Below are positions 34,001 to 44,867 of a stretch of 64,000 nucleotides of DNA, in pieces. The stretch's first letter is position 1. Each line of letters starts with the position of its first letter. The notes beneath the pieces are model-generated. The model was not told the DNA's origin. It saw only the letters and a list, made by a program, of their open reading frames with translations, and searched no databases. The translations under genes and the position numbers were made by a program. Origin of the DNA: Channa striata (Eukaryota; Chordata; Actinopteri; Anabantiformes; Channidae); contig CM065176.1 in the NCBI GenBank assembly GCA_033026295.1, positions 9,527,945 through 9,591,944 on the forward strand, written 5' to 3'.

Positions 34001-36999
34001 ACAGATTGATGTGGAAACAAAATACAGGAAAACGAGGAGAGAAAAATGTGTCCGCAACAAATCCAGTGATAGTGGCGCATTGAAAACAAACAGCAAAAGA
34101 GAGTCTCGCACTGACATCTTGACAATCAAACTGTGGTTCCTCAAAGTTATGAGTTCTTGCTTTGTGGGGATTTTGGGAGCTGCAGTCATTTGTCCTGTCA
34201 TGGTAGCAGTGCAATATTCTCCATAAACACCCAAATTTATATAGGCTCTTTCCAACAATAGCACAAATATTTAGGCGATTCTTTGATTGCTTTTTTGCTA
34301 CGAATAAATTAAATGATTTATTTTTCACAAAAACTGAAAACAAGGCAACATCCTGTTTCTGTTCAAAGGCAACAAGCAGCAACCACAGGCGTCTTCTTCT
34401 GTCCCACACATTAAACAAAAAATATTTAAATGCAGTTTTTTACAGTTAAAAGGTGGAAGGAACATCTGAAGGTGGAAGGAACAGAAACCATCTGCTGTGT
34501 CACGACCCAAAAAAGAGCCCGAATAAACACAGTCCCCCAGATATTCACTAACTAAAAACAAAGGTCTAATGTGGGAGCATTCATAAAATCAACATTTTAC
34601 ACGTGATAACATATGCAAACATTGTGTTTCCACAGATGAATCAATGAAGTGAATCTATTACATAACAAATTCTGGCTGAGCAAAACTCAGAAGCAAAAAG
34701 TGGAAGGTATGAAGAGCAAAAACAAAGGTAGGAAGGGGGAAGTGCACTGAAAGAGACTCATTATAAATATCAAATATGCTTTGGTTCCCACTTACACTAA
34801 AATCCCAGTGGGAAGTTGCAGGACATTGCCTGTTCTTGTGCAGCATCATTCAGGTGTACTGTATTTTGTCTGTCCCAGTACACCAAGCAATATCACTGTG
34901 AGCAGCTACAACTGAGAGGAAATGGCTAAAAATTAATTTCTTAGCTCACAGGAAGAAACATATTACTTTGTTCATGAAGGTGGAATGACTCAGTGACTTT
35001 CTGGGGGCAGGTGGGTGGACAGGGAAATGCCAAATGTGTTGTGAGAGCTGCCGCTCCTGGAGAGAATCTGACCAAAATCAAAGTCAGGCTTGATGCTGTG
35101 GTCAGATAGCACAGCAGGTTGTGTATTCTGAGGAGCAGGGATGGGAGGATCCAGCAGATGAGGCGAATAAAATGAAAATGCTGAGCTATAGTGAGTTCAC
35201 ATCAGAGGTGAAGCAGCAGGGCTTAAGAGCTGAACGGCAGCAGTTTGTTGCAAAGTCAACCTGATGAGTACTCAGTGACTTAGAAACTAGTGAGTGGAGG
35301 TCGAAGCAGATGACGTGTGCAAAAAGGCAGGAGGAGATTTTGAGCAGTTGCAGGAGGCAAAACACAGTACAATATGTTACAGTACCTAATAATTTATATG
35401 CCAGTTGTTATTATTGGCTGTACAACGGGCTACTTTACTGTTCCGTAACTCAGGAAGTGGACATGCACGTCTTAGTCAATAGTGTATCACAGCACACTGT
35501 GCTCAGAGGCAAGTTCAGGTGTGACAACTGTAATAATGAACTTTATAAAAAGTTAGGATGTTATTTTATTGAATATAACATTAGTCTATCTTGTACAGGT
35601 AATACAGAGGCAAATTCAGTGTTTTGCTGGTAAAATCGTGAAATGATTAGTGAAATAAAAGCATCTGTTTTCATCCTCTGTATTGCTGAAAGACTCACAG
35701 TGTTTAAAAATATGTTTAATAATGGATGATTTTCATTTTCAGATGATGCAGAAATGAGAAATAACAGAATTTTTTTGTATTTGTCAAATTTTACATGACC
35801 AAATACAGTTTTAACCTGTTGATCTTCAGACTTTGAGGTTTATTTTTTCACCTTGAAAAATTTTTTACAAGGCATGAGCGTGTTTATGGGCTGTTTTGTG
35901 GTGGGGGTTTACAGAAAGTTACAGTAAAGGGATTTTGGCTTAGCTTAGCTGGGAAAATAAGGTTGTCTGTAAGGAACAAAATCATGATTTTCTAATAAAT
36001 GTGGAATCATAATGTTTAAGTAATTATTTTGAAAAAATAAAGATTATTTATTTAATAATATATTATAACATAATTCCTATAATATAATTCCTATTTTTAA
36101 AATATTTTTAACATTTTTTAACATTCATTAATTTTTTTTGAGTATTTTAACACAATCCCACACATACTGTGAAGTTTTCATCGTGGTGGTTATTCCCTCT
36201 TTTCAAACCGGCAATGACATGGTACTTTTCTACTGCAACTTCATTTTATGAAATAAAATGCAGAGTCTTTGTTCTGTGCACAAATCTCTTCAACTGAGTC
36301 AAAATAAGAATTTAATCTGGTAGCAAATCCAATATATAGCATGCTACAAAGATGAAGTGTTTTTACCTGACAAAATCGTTCTAGTTTCTATATTAGCCTT
36401 GGCTGTCCACATTTGAAAAAAATATAAACTGTAGGTTTCGTCCCATGTGATGTGCATTTACTGTAAATTTACACTAGTGAGGGTTTTCTTTATGAATGAT
36501 TACAATGAGCTGGAAAACTGTCAATGCACATACTCCATGAGTATGTGAATATTGTAGAAAAATCAGAACCCATCCTTTAACCAACAGATAATTACACAGT
36601 CCTCTAGTAGCTGAAGGTCAACGATGAATCCTTTTTACAAACGGGACTTTTATTGTGTGGTTCTTGGCATTCACACCTGAAAACTGAACAACCGTTTTAA
36701 AGGTGATGAAAGACCTGCGGTTTTGAATCCTGCACCACAGTCGGTGAATGTAATCAAACTCCATTTATACTTTAAACTTTTATCTGTCACTGCTTTATTT
36801 CCTTTCACTATCAGATTTAGTTGAATTAGAAGCCAGTTTGTATGGATTATTGTGGGAAATTGTGATTTTTGTATACTTCTAAAAATGGCTTTGCCCAGTG
36901 AAATTCAAAGTAGCTTTCTAGAAAGCTAACAGCCACGTTTGAGCAAAGGTGGTAGTTCACCTGTTAACTTCTGTGACACACCTGCACTCACAAACACAT

Positions 37000-37350
37000 T
37001 AATTCAGCCACAACGATTCACGGCAAAATTAAAATTGTATTTATTTAGCTGCATTCTGTGCTGTTAATGCAACATTATCAAATTACTTTCATATATGCGC
37101 CGTGGGCATACATTTACTCACCAACTAGTGCTCATTCATAATGAAAAGCTTGTGGGTGCTGAAATAAACAAAGGTTGTTTGTGAGAATTAAGTCATTAAT
37201 TGATTGTTTCTTTCCAGTCTTGTAGTCCACGCCACCCACTCCCAATGAAAAAATGATTATTTGGCCTTGAAGCAATGACAAACTGGCAGGCACCACAGGC
37301 CAAAGAAGACAAATAAAAACCTATTGATTTACAGCACTGTGACATCTTCG
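37000..37350. other. Candidate conserved non-coding element
   Basis: AT-rich single-copy-looking block with several homeobox-like cores (AAATTAAAATTG, GTCATTAATTG) and CTTTCATATATGCGCC, and no repeats. The suggestion rests on sequence texture only. Confidence 0.3.
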
Positions 37351-39155
37351 ACAAGACACTGAGAATTGGGGTTTAGTGATTGGATTGCTGGTGGCCACTT
37401 TATATATTTTACCTTTGTATTGTTTTGAAAATACAATAAAGAATTTCATTCATGTGAAGTAACTGTATATACTCTTAAAATACAAATGTGCGCTTCATTT
37501 ACATTACTATTTCTGCAAGAAACGGAAAAAAAAGATGCTCGGGTTTGTTTAAATGATGAATAATATAAATAATCAATTTCAGATTTGCTCATCATTTTTT
37601 AAAACTAAAACCAAAAACTTAAACAGCACTTCCTCTTTTTACACCACACTGCAGCAGACTTCCTGAGTGTATGTCTTGCCCAAACACTGATAATCAGTTA
37701 CATAAAGTATGTGACTAACCCAATTCACAATTCAGAAATATAAGAGGGTAATCATAATACCTTTTTCATATTACATATTCAGATATTATGAGCCATTCAG
37801 GGTAATGCTTCATGGCATACCACAAATGGTGCATTAATGCTTTCTATTGAACTAATCAAGGACAAAAAAAAACAAGCAAAACTTGAGCTCCTTAAACTCT
37901 GAGCTACTTAGTTTTTAATTAAGTTTCGATTTTGGTGAAATGAGAATGAGAAAAACCAACAAAACGCCTACCCATACACATACACATACGCAAAACAAAA
38001 CAAAAAATTACAATATAATACAAATTACACTGTTAATCATGCAGTTGTGTTACTAAATCAAAGGTAGAGGGAATGCAAAAGTACCTGACTAATATATCTC
38101 TGATCGATAAAGTTAATTAAAGTAAGACTTTGACGCTCCTTTACATTTGTACTTTAAATTAACAAGAGAACAATGAGCTAGTTTCTGATCTTTAATGCAC
38201 TAATTAAATGGCTTTTGGTATGAACATCCTAAATAAAGGAGAAGTCAGTAAAGTAATTAAAGGCAAATGGTTTACCGAATGAGGAATGAGGAGGCGCTTC
38301 GGTGGACATTGAGCTTGTGAACAGAAAGAAAATCAGTGGACTCATGTCAGAAAAGCAGCTTGTGCTACACCGGTGCCACTAGGCCCCTGCAGAGACAAGG
38401 AGGTTTTTGCCAATGGATGCCTGGCAAGTCATTCATATCCTCCCTGAGGGAATGCTGTTGATTCTCTGGTTATTTACCCAAGGTAAAAACAAAAGAAAAT
38501 CACTGATAAAGTCACCGTAGCACTGCTAGACGGGGGAGATGAAGAAATTTTCTTTTATCAGTCTGATGCATGAAAACACCTTCAGCTTGTGCGTAGAAAA
38601 TAACACTCACAGAGAGTTTGCTTCTGAGGCAGGATTCAGCTTCTCATCAGACACGGTAACACCCTGACTGACAGGTAATCTGACTCTGCAGAAGATGCCT
38701 CTGCACTAGACCATACCCAAGCTCCATGAGAGGCTTTGTGTGGGAGTGTGATTGTGTGTGTGAAGGTCGGTGAGCGTGCACACAGTCACAGACATACAAA
38801 CACATCTGTGTGTGCTTATCCTCCTCTAGCCTTGGTGAAACTACAGTTTTTAATAATTCACTCTGACCGAATGAAAGTGACTCTATATGGCTCCAAGGGA
38901 CATTAAAACATCCAGTGCTGCCAAATATTATGTCGCGCAACAAAGGCTGTACAACAGTACATACACTTACAAACGTTTTTAGAGGTGTGCTCACCTTCCT
39001 ATACTGTCCCGTCTTTTCTGGTTGAGTGAGTGTGGCATAAAGTTGCAGCACAGTCAGTGGTTCACCTCATGGTCCATAAAATGTAAGGGACTGTTGGAAA
39101 ATTACAGTCCCTTAAAAAAGAGGCACAGTGGGAATCTAATGATGGTTTTTTTCAC

Positions 39156-39308
39156 ATTATTAATTTAATTTGTTTAGTTGAAGTTGTTATGTCTATTTCA
39201 GTTATCTGCAAAATTGTCTTAATCCGCTGATCTGTGATCGATTGATCTTGCCTCCGCACATACCTGGGGAAATTGCGCTGTTTTCTCATTCGAGTAAAGC
39301 TCTCGTAG
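39156..39308 (+). repeat. 5' LTR part of the Ty3/gypsy element
   Basis: Matches 44706-44867 (ATTATTAATTTAATT start, TTTCAGTTATCTGCAAAATT, CGCACATACCTGGGGAAATT, AAAGCTCTCGTAG end) at roughly 85 percent by eye. Similarity stops upstream of 39156, so the LTR is either truncated there or badly diverged. Confidence 0.75.
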
Positions 39309-39457
39309 CAAGTAAAAATCTAAGTCAAGGAGAAAACATCACAGCAAAGTGCTATCAGAAGAATTGCTTCTGTTTCATGAGATGTAACTACAAGAAAGAG
39401 CAGAAAATACGTTTTTTTACATGCAGAGGAAGATGCAGAAGACAGTTTTTTAAATAG

Positions 39458-40495
39458 TCAAAGTGAGGTCGCTGAGCGTGCAGAGTTTGGCAGCTCATTC
39501 CACCAACAAGAATTTTCTGTGTGGTGCTGGGACCACCAGACGTCGTTCGCTGGCAGAGCGCAGCAGACGGGAGGGATTGTAGACCTGAATGATTGAGTTG
39601 AGGTAAGCCGGAGCTGTAGAGTTGACCACCCTGTAGGCAAGAGACAGAGCTTTGAACTTAATCCGCGCAGCCACAGGAAGCCAGTGCAGAGATCTGAAGA
39701 GCGGTGTAACATGGATCCTTTTTGGCTGATTAAAAATGAGGCGTGCTGCAGCATTTTGAATCATCTGCAGGGGTTTGATCATGCGTAACGCCATCACAGT
39801 CCATTGCAGTAATCGAGATGAGATACGACCAAAACCAGTCCAATGAGCTGGGTTGTGTATTCCGGGAGGTAGTGTCTGATCTTTCTGATGTTGTAGAGGG
39901 CAAATCTACATGTCCTTGAGACTGAGTTGATGTGTTCTGTAAAGCTCAGTTGTTCATCGATGATGACCCCCAGATTTTTAGCCGACTTAGCGGGGACAAT
40001 CACTTCAGATTCAACGTTGATGCTGATGTTGTGTTGTGTCGAAGGTCTGGCAGGGAAGACAAGAACTTCAGTCTTGGAGAGGTTAAGCTGAAGATGTCTT
40101 TCTCTCATCCAAGAAGAGATATAAGAGAGACAGGCAGACATGCGTGGCGAGACAGTGGAGTCATCCGGCGTAAAGGACAGGAAGAGCTGTGTGTTGTCTG
40201 CATAGCAGTGAAAGGAAAAGCCACGTGAATGGATGATAGAGCCCAGGGAAGAAGAACAGATGGAGAAAGGAAGAGGACCAGGGACTGAGCCATGCGGTAC
40301 ACCAGTGGAGAGGTTATGAGAGTTAGAATCACGCCCCTGCCAGGATACCTTGAAGGTTCATCCAGAGGAGTAAGACCAAAGCCAGGCTAAAGCTGATCCA
40401 GAGATGCCCAATTTAGAGAGTGTAGACAAGAGGATCCGATGGTTCACAGTGTCAAAGGCTGCAGATAGGTCTAGTACAATTTGTTGTAGTGACTA
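39458..40495 (-). mobile_element. 5'-truncated non-LTR retrotransposon (CR1/L2-like) fragment
   Basis: Minus-strand fragment of a LINE ORF2 from the middle of the reverse transcriptase to the C-terminus. In order: DLSAAFDTVNHRIL (motif A with the first catalytic Asp), GVPHGSVPGPLPF (usually GVPQGS), FHCYADNTQLF at 40172-40213 (usually YADD), LNLSKTEVLVFPA, KNLGVIIDEQLSF, SHLDYCNGL, IQNAAARLIFNQPKR and HWLPVAARIKFK, ending near 39458. An in-frame TGA is at 40360-40358 and a frameshift is near 39500. The family is inferred from motif style; the copy is dead. Its orientation is the same as the host gene. Confidence 0.85.
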
Positions 40496-40558
40496 AAGTT
40501 TTCCTACTACTCCTGTGATGTATGCTCTTGTCAGTTGTTATTTTTCTGAAAATTAATT

Positions 40559-40627
40559 TGAGTAAAGCTCTTCTACCACATTATTTCTTCCCAGTTTCAG
40601 GGGCGCAACATTTTGGAGGCACCGCTG
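40559..40627 (+). promoter_or_regulatory. End of 5' LTR and primer-binding-site-like sequence (Ty3/gypsy)
   Basis: GAGTAAAGCTCT (40560-40571) resembles the LTR end segment seen at 39292-39303. The LTR appears to end at GGGGCGCAACA (CA at 40609-40610). It is followed by TTTTGGAGGCACCGCTGG, the position and style of a gypsy primer-binding region. I have not assigned a tRNA. Confidence 0.5.
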
Positions 40628-40758
40628 GAATTGCTGTTCTGATGTCCAGTGTCCATAACCTGGCTACTGAGCTTTGAACCAAATAAATCCCCATCATTAA
40701 AACCCATGGCAGGCTGTGGAGAGGGACACATTCATTCTAAGGGAAACTGGAGGAGGTA

Positions 40759-41980
40759 TTGGTAGAACTAAATTCATTAAATATAGACGGTTTACCGGAA
40801 ATCTGTGATTTTCTCAACATATCAGAAGCTGATGTTAAAAAAAAATCTTGCATATCGTTGGTGACTCACATAAGGAAATACTTTGAAAGAGACCAGGTGG
40901 CAGAGTTGGAAGAGAGGGCATGTCAGAATGGTTGCTATTGAGAGACAAAATTGCAGATACGGCCAGTGGTATTGACCAATGGAACAAACAATGAAGATAA
41001 TGCTGAAAGTTTAGTAGCAAACAAAGACATGGGAGGACTAAGAGCTATCCATGAATAAAAAGAAGTGGGATTGAGCATGCCAGGAGTAATTCTTCTGAAC
41101 TCCTACATCGTCCCCAAACTACTGCTGACCCTGAAATAGGCTCAAAGCCCCCACCCAACTTGCAGCAGCCAAGTCCATACTGGCGAAAAGATTTTAAAAT
41201 CTCTGGTCAAATAGGTGAACCAGGCCAGAAGGACAAATTGACATTTTCTAGCCTTGCCCAACAGATTGAAAATGGACTATGGAGGGATAACCCTGATCTA
41301 GAAATTGTGGATGCTGTCATCAGAGCTATTTCTCCAAGTCTACATTTATGCAGCTACTTAGAGGGAAAACCACGACTAACCCTCCCCACACTCAGACATC
41401 TACTGCATTCACACTTCCAAGAAACGACCGCCACCCAACTTTTAAAACAGCTTGCGTCAGCAGTACAGCACAGCAAAGAGACTCCTCAAAGCTTTCTAAT
41501 GTGAGTCCTGGATTTAAGACAGAAAGTACTGTTTTCTTCCCAAGAATCTGAATCGGGGCTCAGTGCAATCCAGCTCTTGTCCAATGCATGTGTCTACACA
41601 CAAGCATCAGAACTGCCTCTCCTGTTAGATCCTAACACTTCAGAACAGTTTTGATAGTGAAGGTAAATATTGCATGTGCTAATGGCATAGAGAGACGAAC
41701 AAAAAAGAAACTTAGCACCCCGCAGCTAGCTTTAAGTGCAAATGTAGTTTAGATAGAGGAAATGCCATCTGCTAAGAACTCCACAAAGGAAGTTAAAGGT
41801 AAGGTACCTGCTGAGTTAATGACAGAGCTAGCTGAACTTAAGACAGGTGTTGCTTCACTTAAGAGCCTAAGTGCAGAAATAGCCCAGATTAAAGAGACAC
41901 TACAACAGCCCATGTTTCAGTCACAGCCCTATGGCCCACCCCTATTCAGGAGACCAGTCAGAGAACTCCAGCCAACCTAG
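40759..41980 (+). pseudogene. Ty3/gypsy gag remnants
   Basis: Three disconnected open pieces lie on the plus strand. 40759-40941 is a helical N-terminus (GLPEICDFLNISEADVKKKS). 41160-41504 is the capsid-like part (FSSLAQQIENGLWRDNPDLE, VDAVIRAISPSL, TLPTLRHLLHSHF). 41762-41980 has a short coiled coil (ELKTGVASLKSLSAEIAQIK). Stops separate them, so no full Gag can be made. Confidence 0.65.
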
Positions 41981-42234
41981 TTCACTGCAGCATTATTACA
42001 ACAACCAAGCACTTATTCCTCCACAGCAACAGTATGGCCACCCGTCGGCTCGTGTAGCATGAAAGTGTTTTGTCTGCCAGGAAATGAACGCTGTACGCAC
42101 TATTGATGTGGAAGTAGAGAACATATTTAAGCTTGTTGTCAAATCAGGGATCAGACCTTCGAGAGAAGCCCCTTAAAATGGGGGTTGGTTACCACTGGGG
42201 GACGATTCTAAGGGGAACCGGCCAAAGAGTCCCA

Positions 42235-42362
42235 GGATGTGCACACTGTGCCAGTATGGGCCCACCAAAAAAATTGAAACAATGCTCATCCTGTAAACAG
42301 GAGGTGTTTTGTTAAAAGTATGTGAAAGAAAACACTGGACTGAACATAACAAAGAATGCACT
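42235..42362 (+). pseudogene. MYND-type zinc finger in gypsy gag region, split by frameshift
   Basis: The first half reads CAHCASMGPPKKLKQC then SSCKQEVFC (Cys codon starts at 42238). It is followed by a stop. The second half resumes one frame off with KVCERKHWTEHNKEC (last Cys at 42357-42359). The spacing C-x2-C-x11-C-x2-C-x5-C and then C-x7-H-x3-C is the MYND pattern. Most retroelement gags carry a CCHC knuckle instead. Confidence 0.7.
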
Positions 42363-42464
42363 CACATGACAAATGACAATAAAAACTCCAGCAATGAGAA
42401 AAAAGTCAACAGCCCACCACCCCTTATTAAAGTTGAGAACACTCAGAGAGTCACCACCACGGTG

Positions 42465-42856
42465 TCTTGTTAAGTGTTACCTGGGGGGCCACCAACTCCA
42501 AGCTTTGTGGGATACAGACTCTCAAGTGTCAATTACTGATGAACAATAGAAAGTGGAATTCCTGCCAGACACAAGACTGAAGGATGTTTCAGAGATTCTA
42601 GACTCATCTGATGACTGCAGCACATGGAACTGAAATGCCTTGCAGGGGATGGGGTGAAAGAACTTTTCGGTTAGTTTCTGAATCCAACCAAGCAAAAGAC
42701 CTGACAAACCTATTGCTTGTGATGAATGGCTGGCACTTATTTCGTTCTATTATAGGTTTCAATGTTATTGAGCTTATACTGACAAAGACTGAAAAGGGTA
42801 AACAATACAGTACAGTAAAAAAAAGGCTTTCCCAAGTCTCAAGAGAAATAAGGTAA
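42465..42856 (+). pseudogene. Ty3/gypsy aspartic protease remnant
   Basis: ALWDTDSQVSI with D-T-D-S at 42511-42522, where the catalytic D-T-G-S would be expected. An in-frame TAG follows shortly after. The downstream piece (HGTEMPCRGWGERTFRL, SIIGFNVIELI) matches the second half of the protease of fish gypsy elements. It is inactive on three counts: the altered active site, the stop and the frameshift. Confidence 0.65.
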
Positions 42857-42985
42857 GTGCATTTATAAAAGATTTATACCAGTATTATACCAGAATTAAG
42901 ATTAGTTATTGCATATGACTCTTGAACACTAACAGCAGCTGAAAAGAATATAGTGGTAATAACCCACTCACTTAAACTCTGTCCA

Positions 42986-43117
42986 CTGAAAACTGAACGC
43001 GACCACTTCCAGGTGCATTGCCGAGCTGGCTGCTTTCCACTTTACAAGAAAATACAGACCAGGAAGAGACAACAGTGATGCAGATGCTTTATCAAGAATG
43101 CCACTGGATGTGGGGTC
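42986..43117 (+). pseudogene. Tail of Ty3/gypsy RNase H
   Basis: One frame reads AELAAFHFTRKYRPGRDN then SDADALSRMPLD, the usual end of gypsy RNase H (KYRPGxxNxDADALSR). The whole reverse transcriptase and most of RNase H that should lie between the protease (ending about 42856) and this point are missing. Confidence 0.7.
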
Positions 43118-43214
43118 ACAAATGCTTAGAGAGAGTGTGTCAAATTATTAACAGACAGTGACGACATTCTGTATAAAGTCAGAGCTACCCACAAGCAGTT
43201 AGCGTTATCAGAGC

Positions 43215-43920
43215 AATACAAAACCAAGGTGCTGGAAGAGCTGCACGATAACGTGGGGCGTCAAGGTGTTGACTGCACAGTATCCCTAATGTTTGAACGC
43301 TTCTTTTGGCCATGCATGCAGTCGGACATCGAGTACTGTGTGACTGAAACATGTACTTGTCTCGTACAGAAAAAGCCATGTCATGACATCAAAGCTCTCC
43401 TGACCAACATTGTGACTATGCAGCCCTTTTGAACTTGTATGCACGGATTTCCTTCATCTTCACCGGTGAATATGAATACATTTTTGTCATTGTTGTTCAT
43501 TTCACGCGTTTGGCTCAAGCATATGTCACCACATCAAAGTCAGGAAAAACAGCTGCAAATCTCATCTTCAATGACTATGCACTGAAATTTGGGTTCCCCA
43601 ACCGCATTCACCATGATCGAGGGGGGGTGGGGATTTGAAAACCAGCTGTTCACTCAGCTAAAGAAACTCAGTGGAGTTTATGGGTCCAGAACGACACACT
43701 ATCACCCAAGTGTAACGGATGAACATTTTGCAAATTTTTGACACTGACTGAGACACAAAGTGTGAGGAATCTCTGAACAACCTGATGTATGCCTATAACT
43801 GTGCCCATTGTGAAGTGTCAGGCTATTCACCATTCTACCTGTTGTATGCTCTTGGACTGTACACATACTCAGATCAGATAATGGCAGGGGCTGCTCCAGA
43901 ACACTACATAGAAATTTGAT
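43215..43920 (+). pseudogene. Ty3/gypsy integrase remnant
   Basis: The zinc-binding part has LEELHDNVGRQGV ... FFWPCMQSDIEYCVTE and a later CTCLVQKK, with the second His of the HHCC finger apparently replaced. The core has PFELVCTDF (first Asp), EYIFVIVVHFTRLAQAYVTT, FGFPNRIHHDRG (second Asp) and THYHPS. Several stops and frame changes interrupt it, and the catalytic Glu region is degenerate. Confidence 0.72.
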
Positions 43921-44705
43921 AATGTCATGTGACCCCTTCTCTTTTGAAACTCAACCAGACACAACTAGAAGTGTCAAGAAGAGAGAAAGAAAGAGACACC
44001 AGCCTGTAACACAGCATAGAGACTCTGATGAAGACAGTGGGGATGAATATGACCTTCATTATGAGCCACTTATGGCCCCCACATTGCTAGAAGTGGGTAA
44101 TAAACAGGCTGAATCAGAGATGGAGTTTGAAAACAGACACCAAGTAACAATTCATGGAGGTGAATTCATGGTGTCATCTGAGGTGAACACAACCTTCTGG
44201 TAGAGATGAGCGAGAGGAACTCTCTTTTGAAGATCTGCCTGCTAAGAGATAGAAGAACCTATTGTTAGACAGCCTGGACAGTTACCTTCTGCCCCTCCTT
44301 CAACTACTGCTGACCTGAGGAGCAACCTTATCAGCTGCCACAAAGAGAAAAATGTCTAACCAGAAGCAAGACGTATGATGAGCTAGGGTTTCCTTTCTGC
44401 TACAGCATGCAACCGGCACCCCAGCTTCCCCCAGCTGCATCTGTCCTGCATTAGGAATGACCCAATGGATTCCAGCTCTTCAGCCCCCCTTTATGAATGG
44501 ACTCCAGCCTGCAAAGTTCTGTTGTCATGAACAAGTTATAAACTGCATTGACTGTTGGTCAAGTTCATGTGAAGAAAATGTTTATGGACTTTGTTTTAAA
44601 GTGGCCAGTGGATAGACAAAGTATGGGCCTCGTTATTATACACTGTTTTGTGTCTTGGAACTAGAACCTTTGTTTGGGTTCCACACCGTTAAAAAAGGTA
44701 TGAAC

Positions 44706-44867
44706 ATTATTAATTTAATTCTTTATTGTTTAGTTGAAGCTGTGAAGTCTTTTTCAGTTATCTGCAAAATTATCTTTATCCGTCGATCTGTGATCGGTTG
44801 CTCTTGGATCGGTCGCACATACCTGGGGAAATTGTGCTGTTTCCTCATCTGATTAAAGCTCTCGTAG
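44706..44867 (+). repeat. 3' LTR part of the Ty3/gypsy element
   Basis: Counterpart of 39156-39308. The true LTR start is probably further upstream (between about 44520 and 44700), but there is no matching 5' sequence with which to fix it. Confidence 0.7.

Larger units (their letters stand above)
23404..39155 (-). other. abtb3: abtb3 intron, mostly without recognisable features
   Basis: About 15.7 kb of intron. It contains microsatellites (25490-25511 TA; 27573-27616 TA-rich; 28487-28548 GT then GA; 32579-32596 CA), a possible MITE at 27081-27351, and two stretches that look unusually information-rich (30600-31000, 37000-37350). Short open frames, including 27866-28144, 28735-28923, 31206-31706 and 33954-34418, have no family signature. 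Confidence 0.6.
39156..44867 (+). mobile_element. Degenerate Ty3/gypsy LTR retrotransposon
   Basis: Plus-strand element, antisense to abtb3. The related LTR segments 39156-39308 and 44706-44867 flank gag remnants, a MYND-type finger, a protease remnant, the tail of RNase H and an integrase. Reverse transcriptase is missing. There are many in-frame stops and frameshifts, and the LTR parts differ by clearly visible substitutions and indels, so the copy is old and inactive. A LINE fragment on the opposite strand sits in or beside the 5' LTR. Confidence 0.85.

Noticed and set aside
33954..34418. A 154-codon minus-strand frame
   Set aside because: Cys/Phe-rich translation without any family motif, and another frame on the same strand is also open; likely chance.
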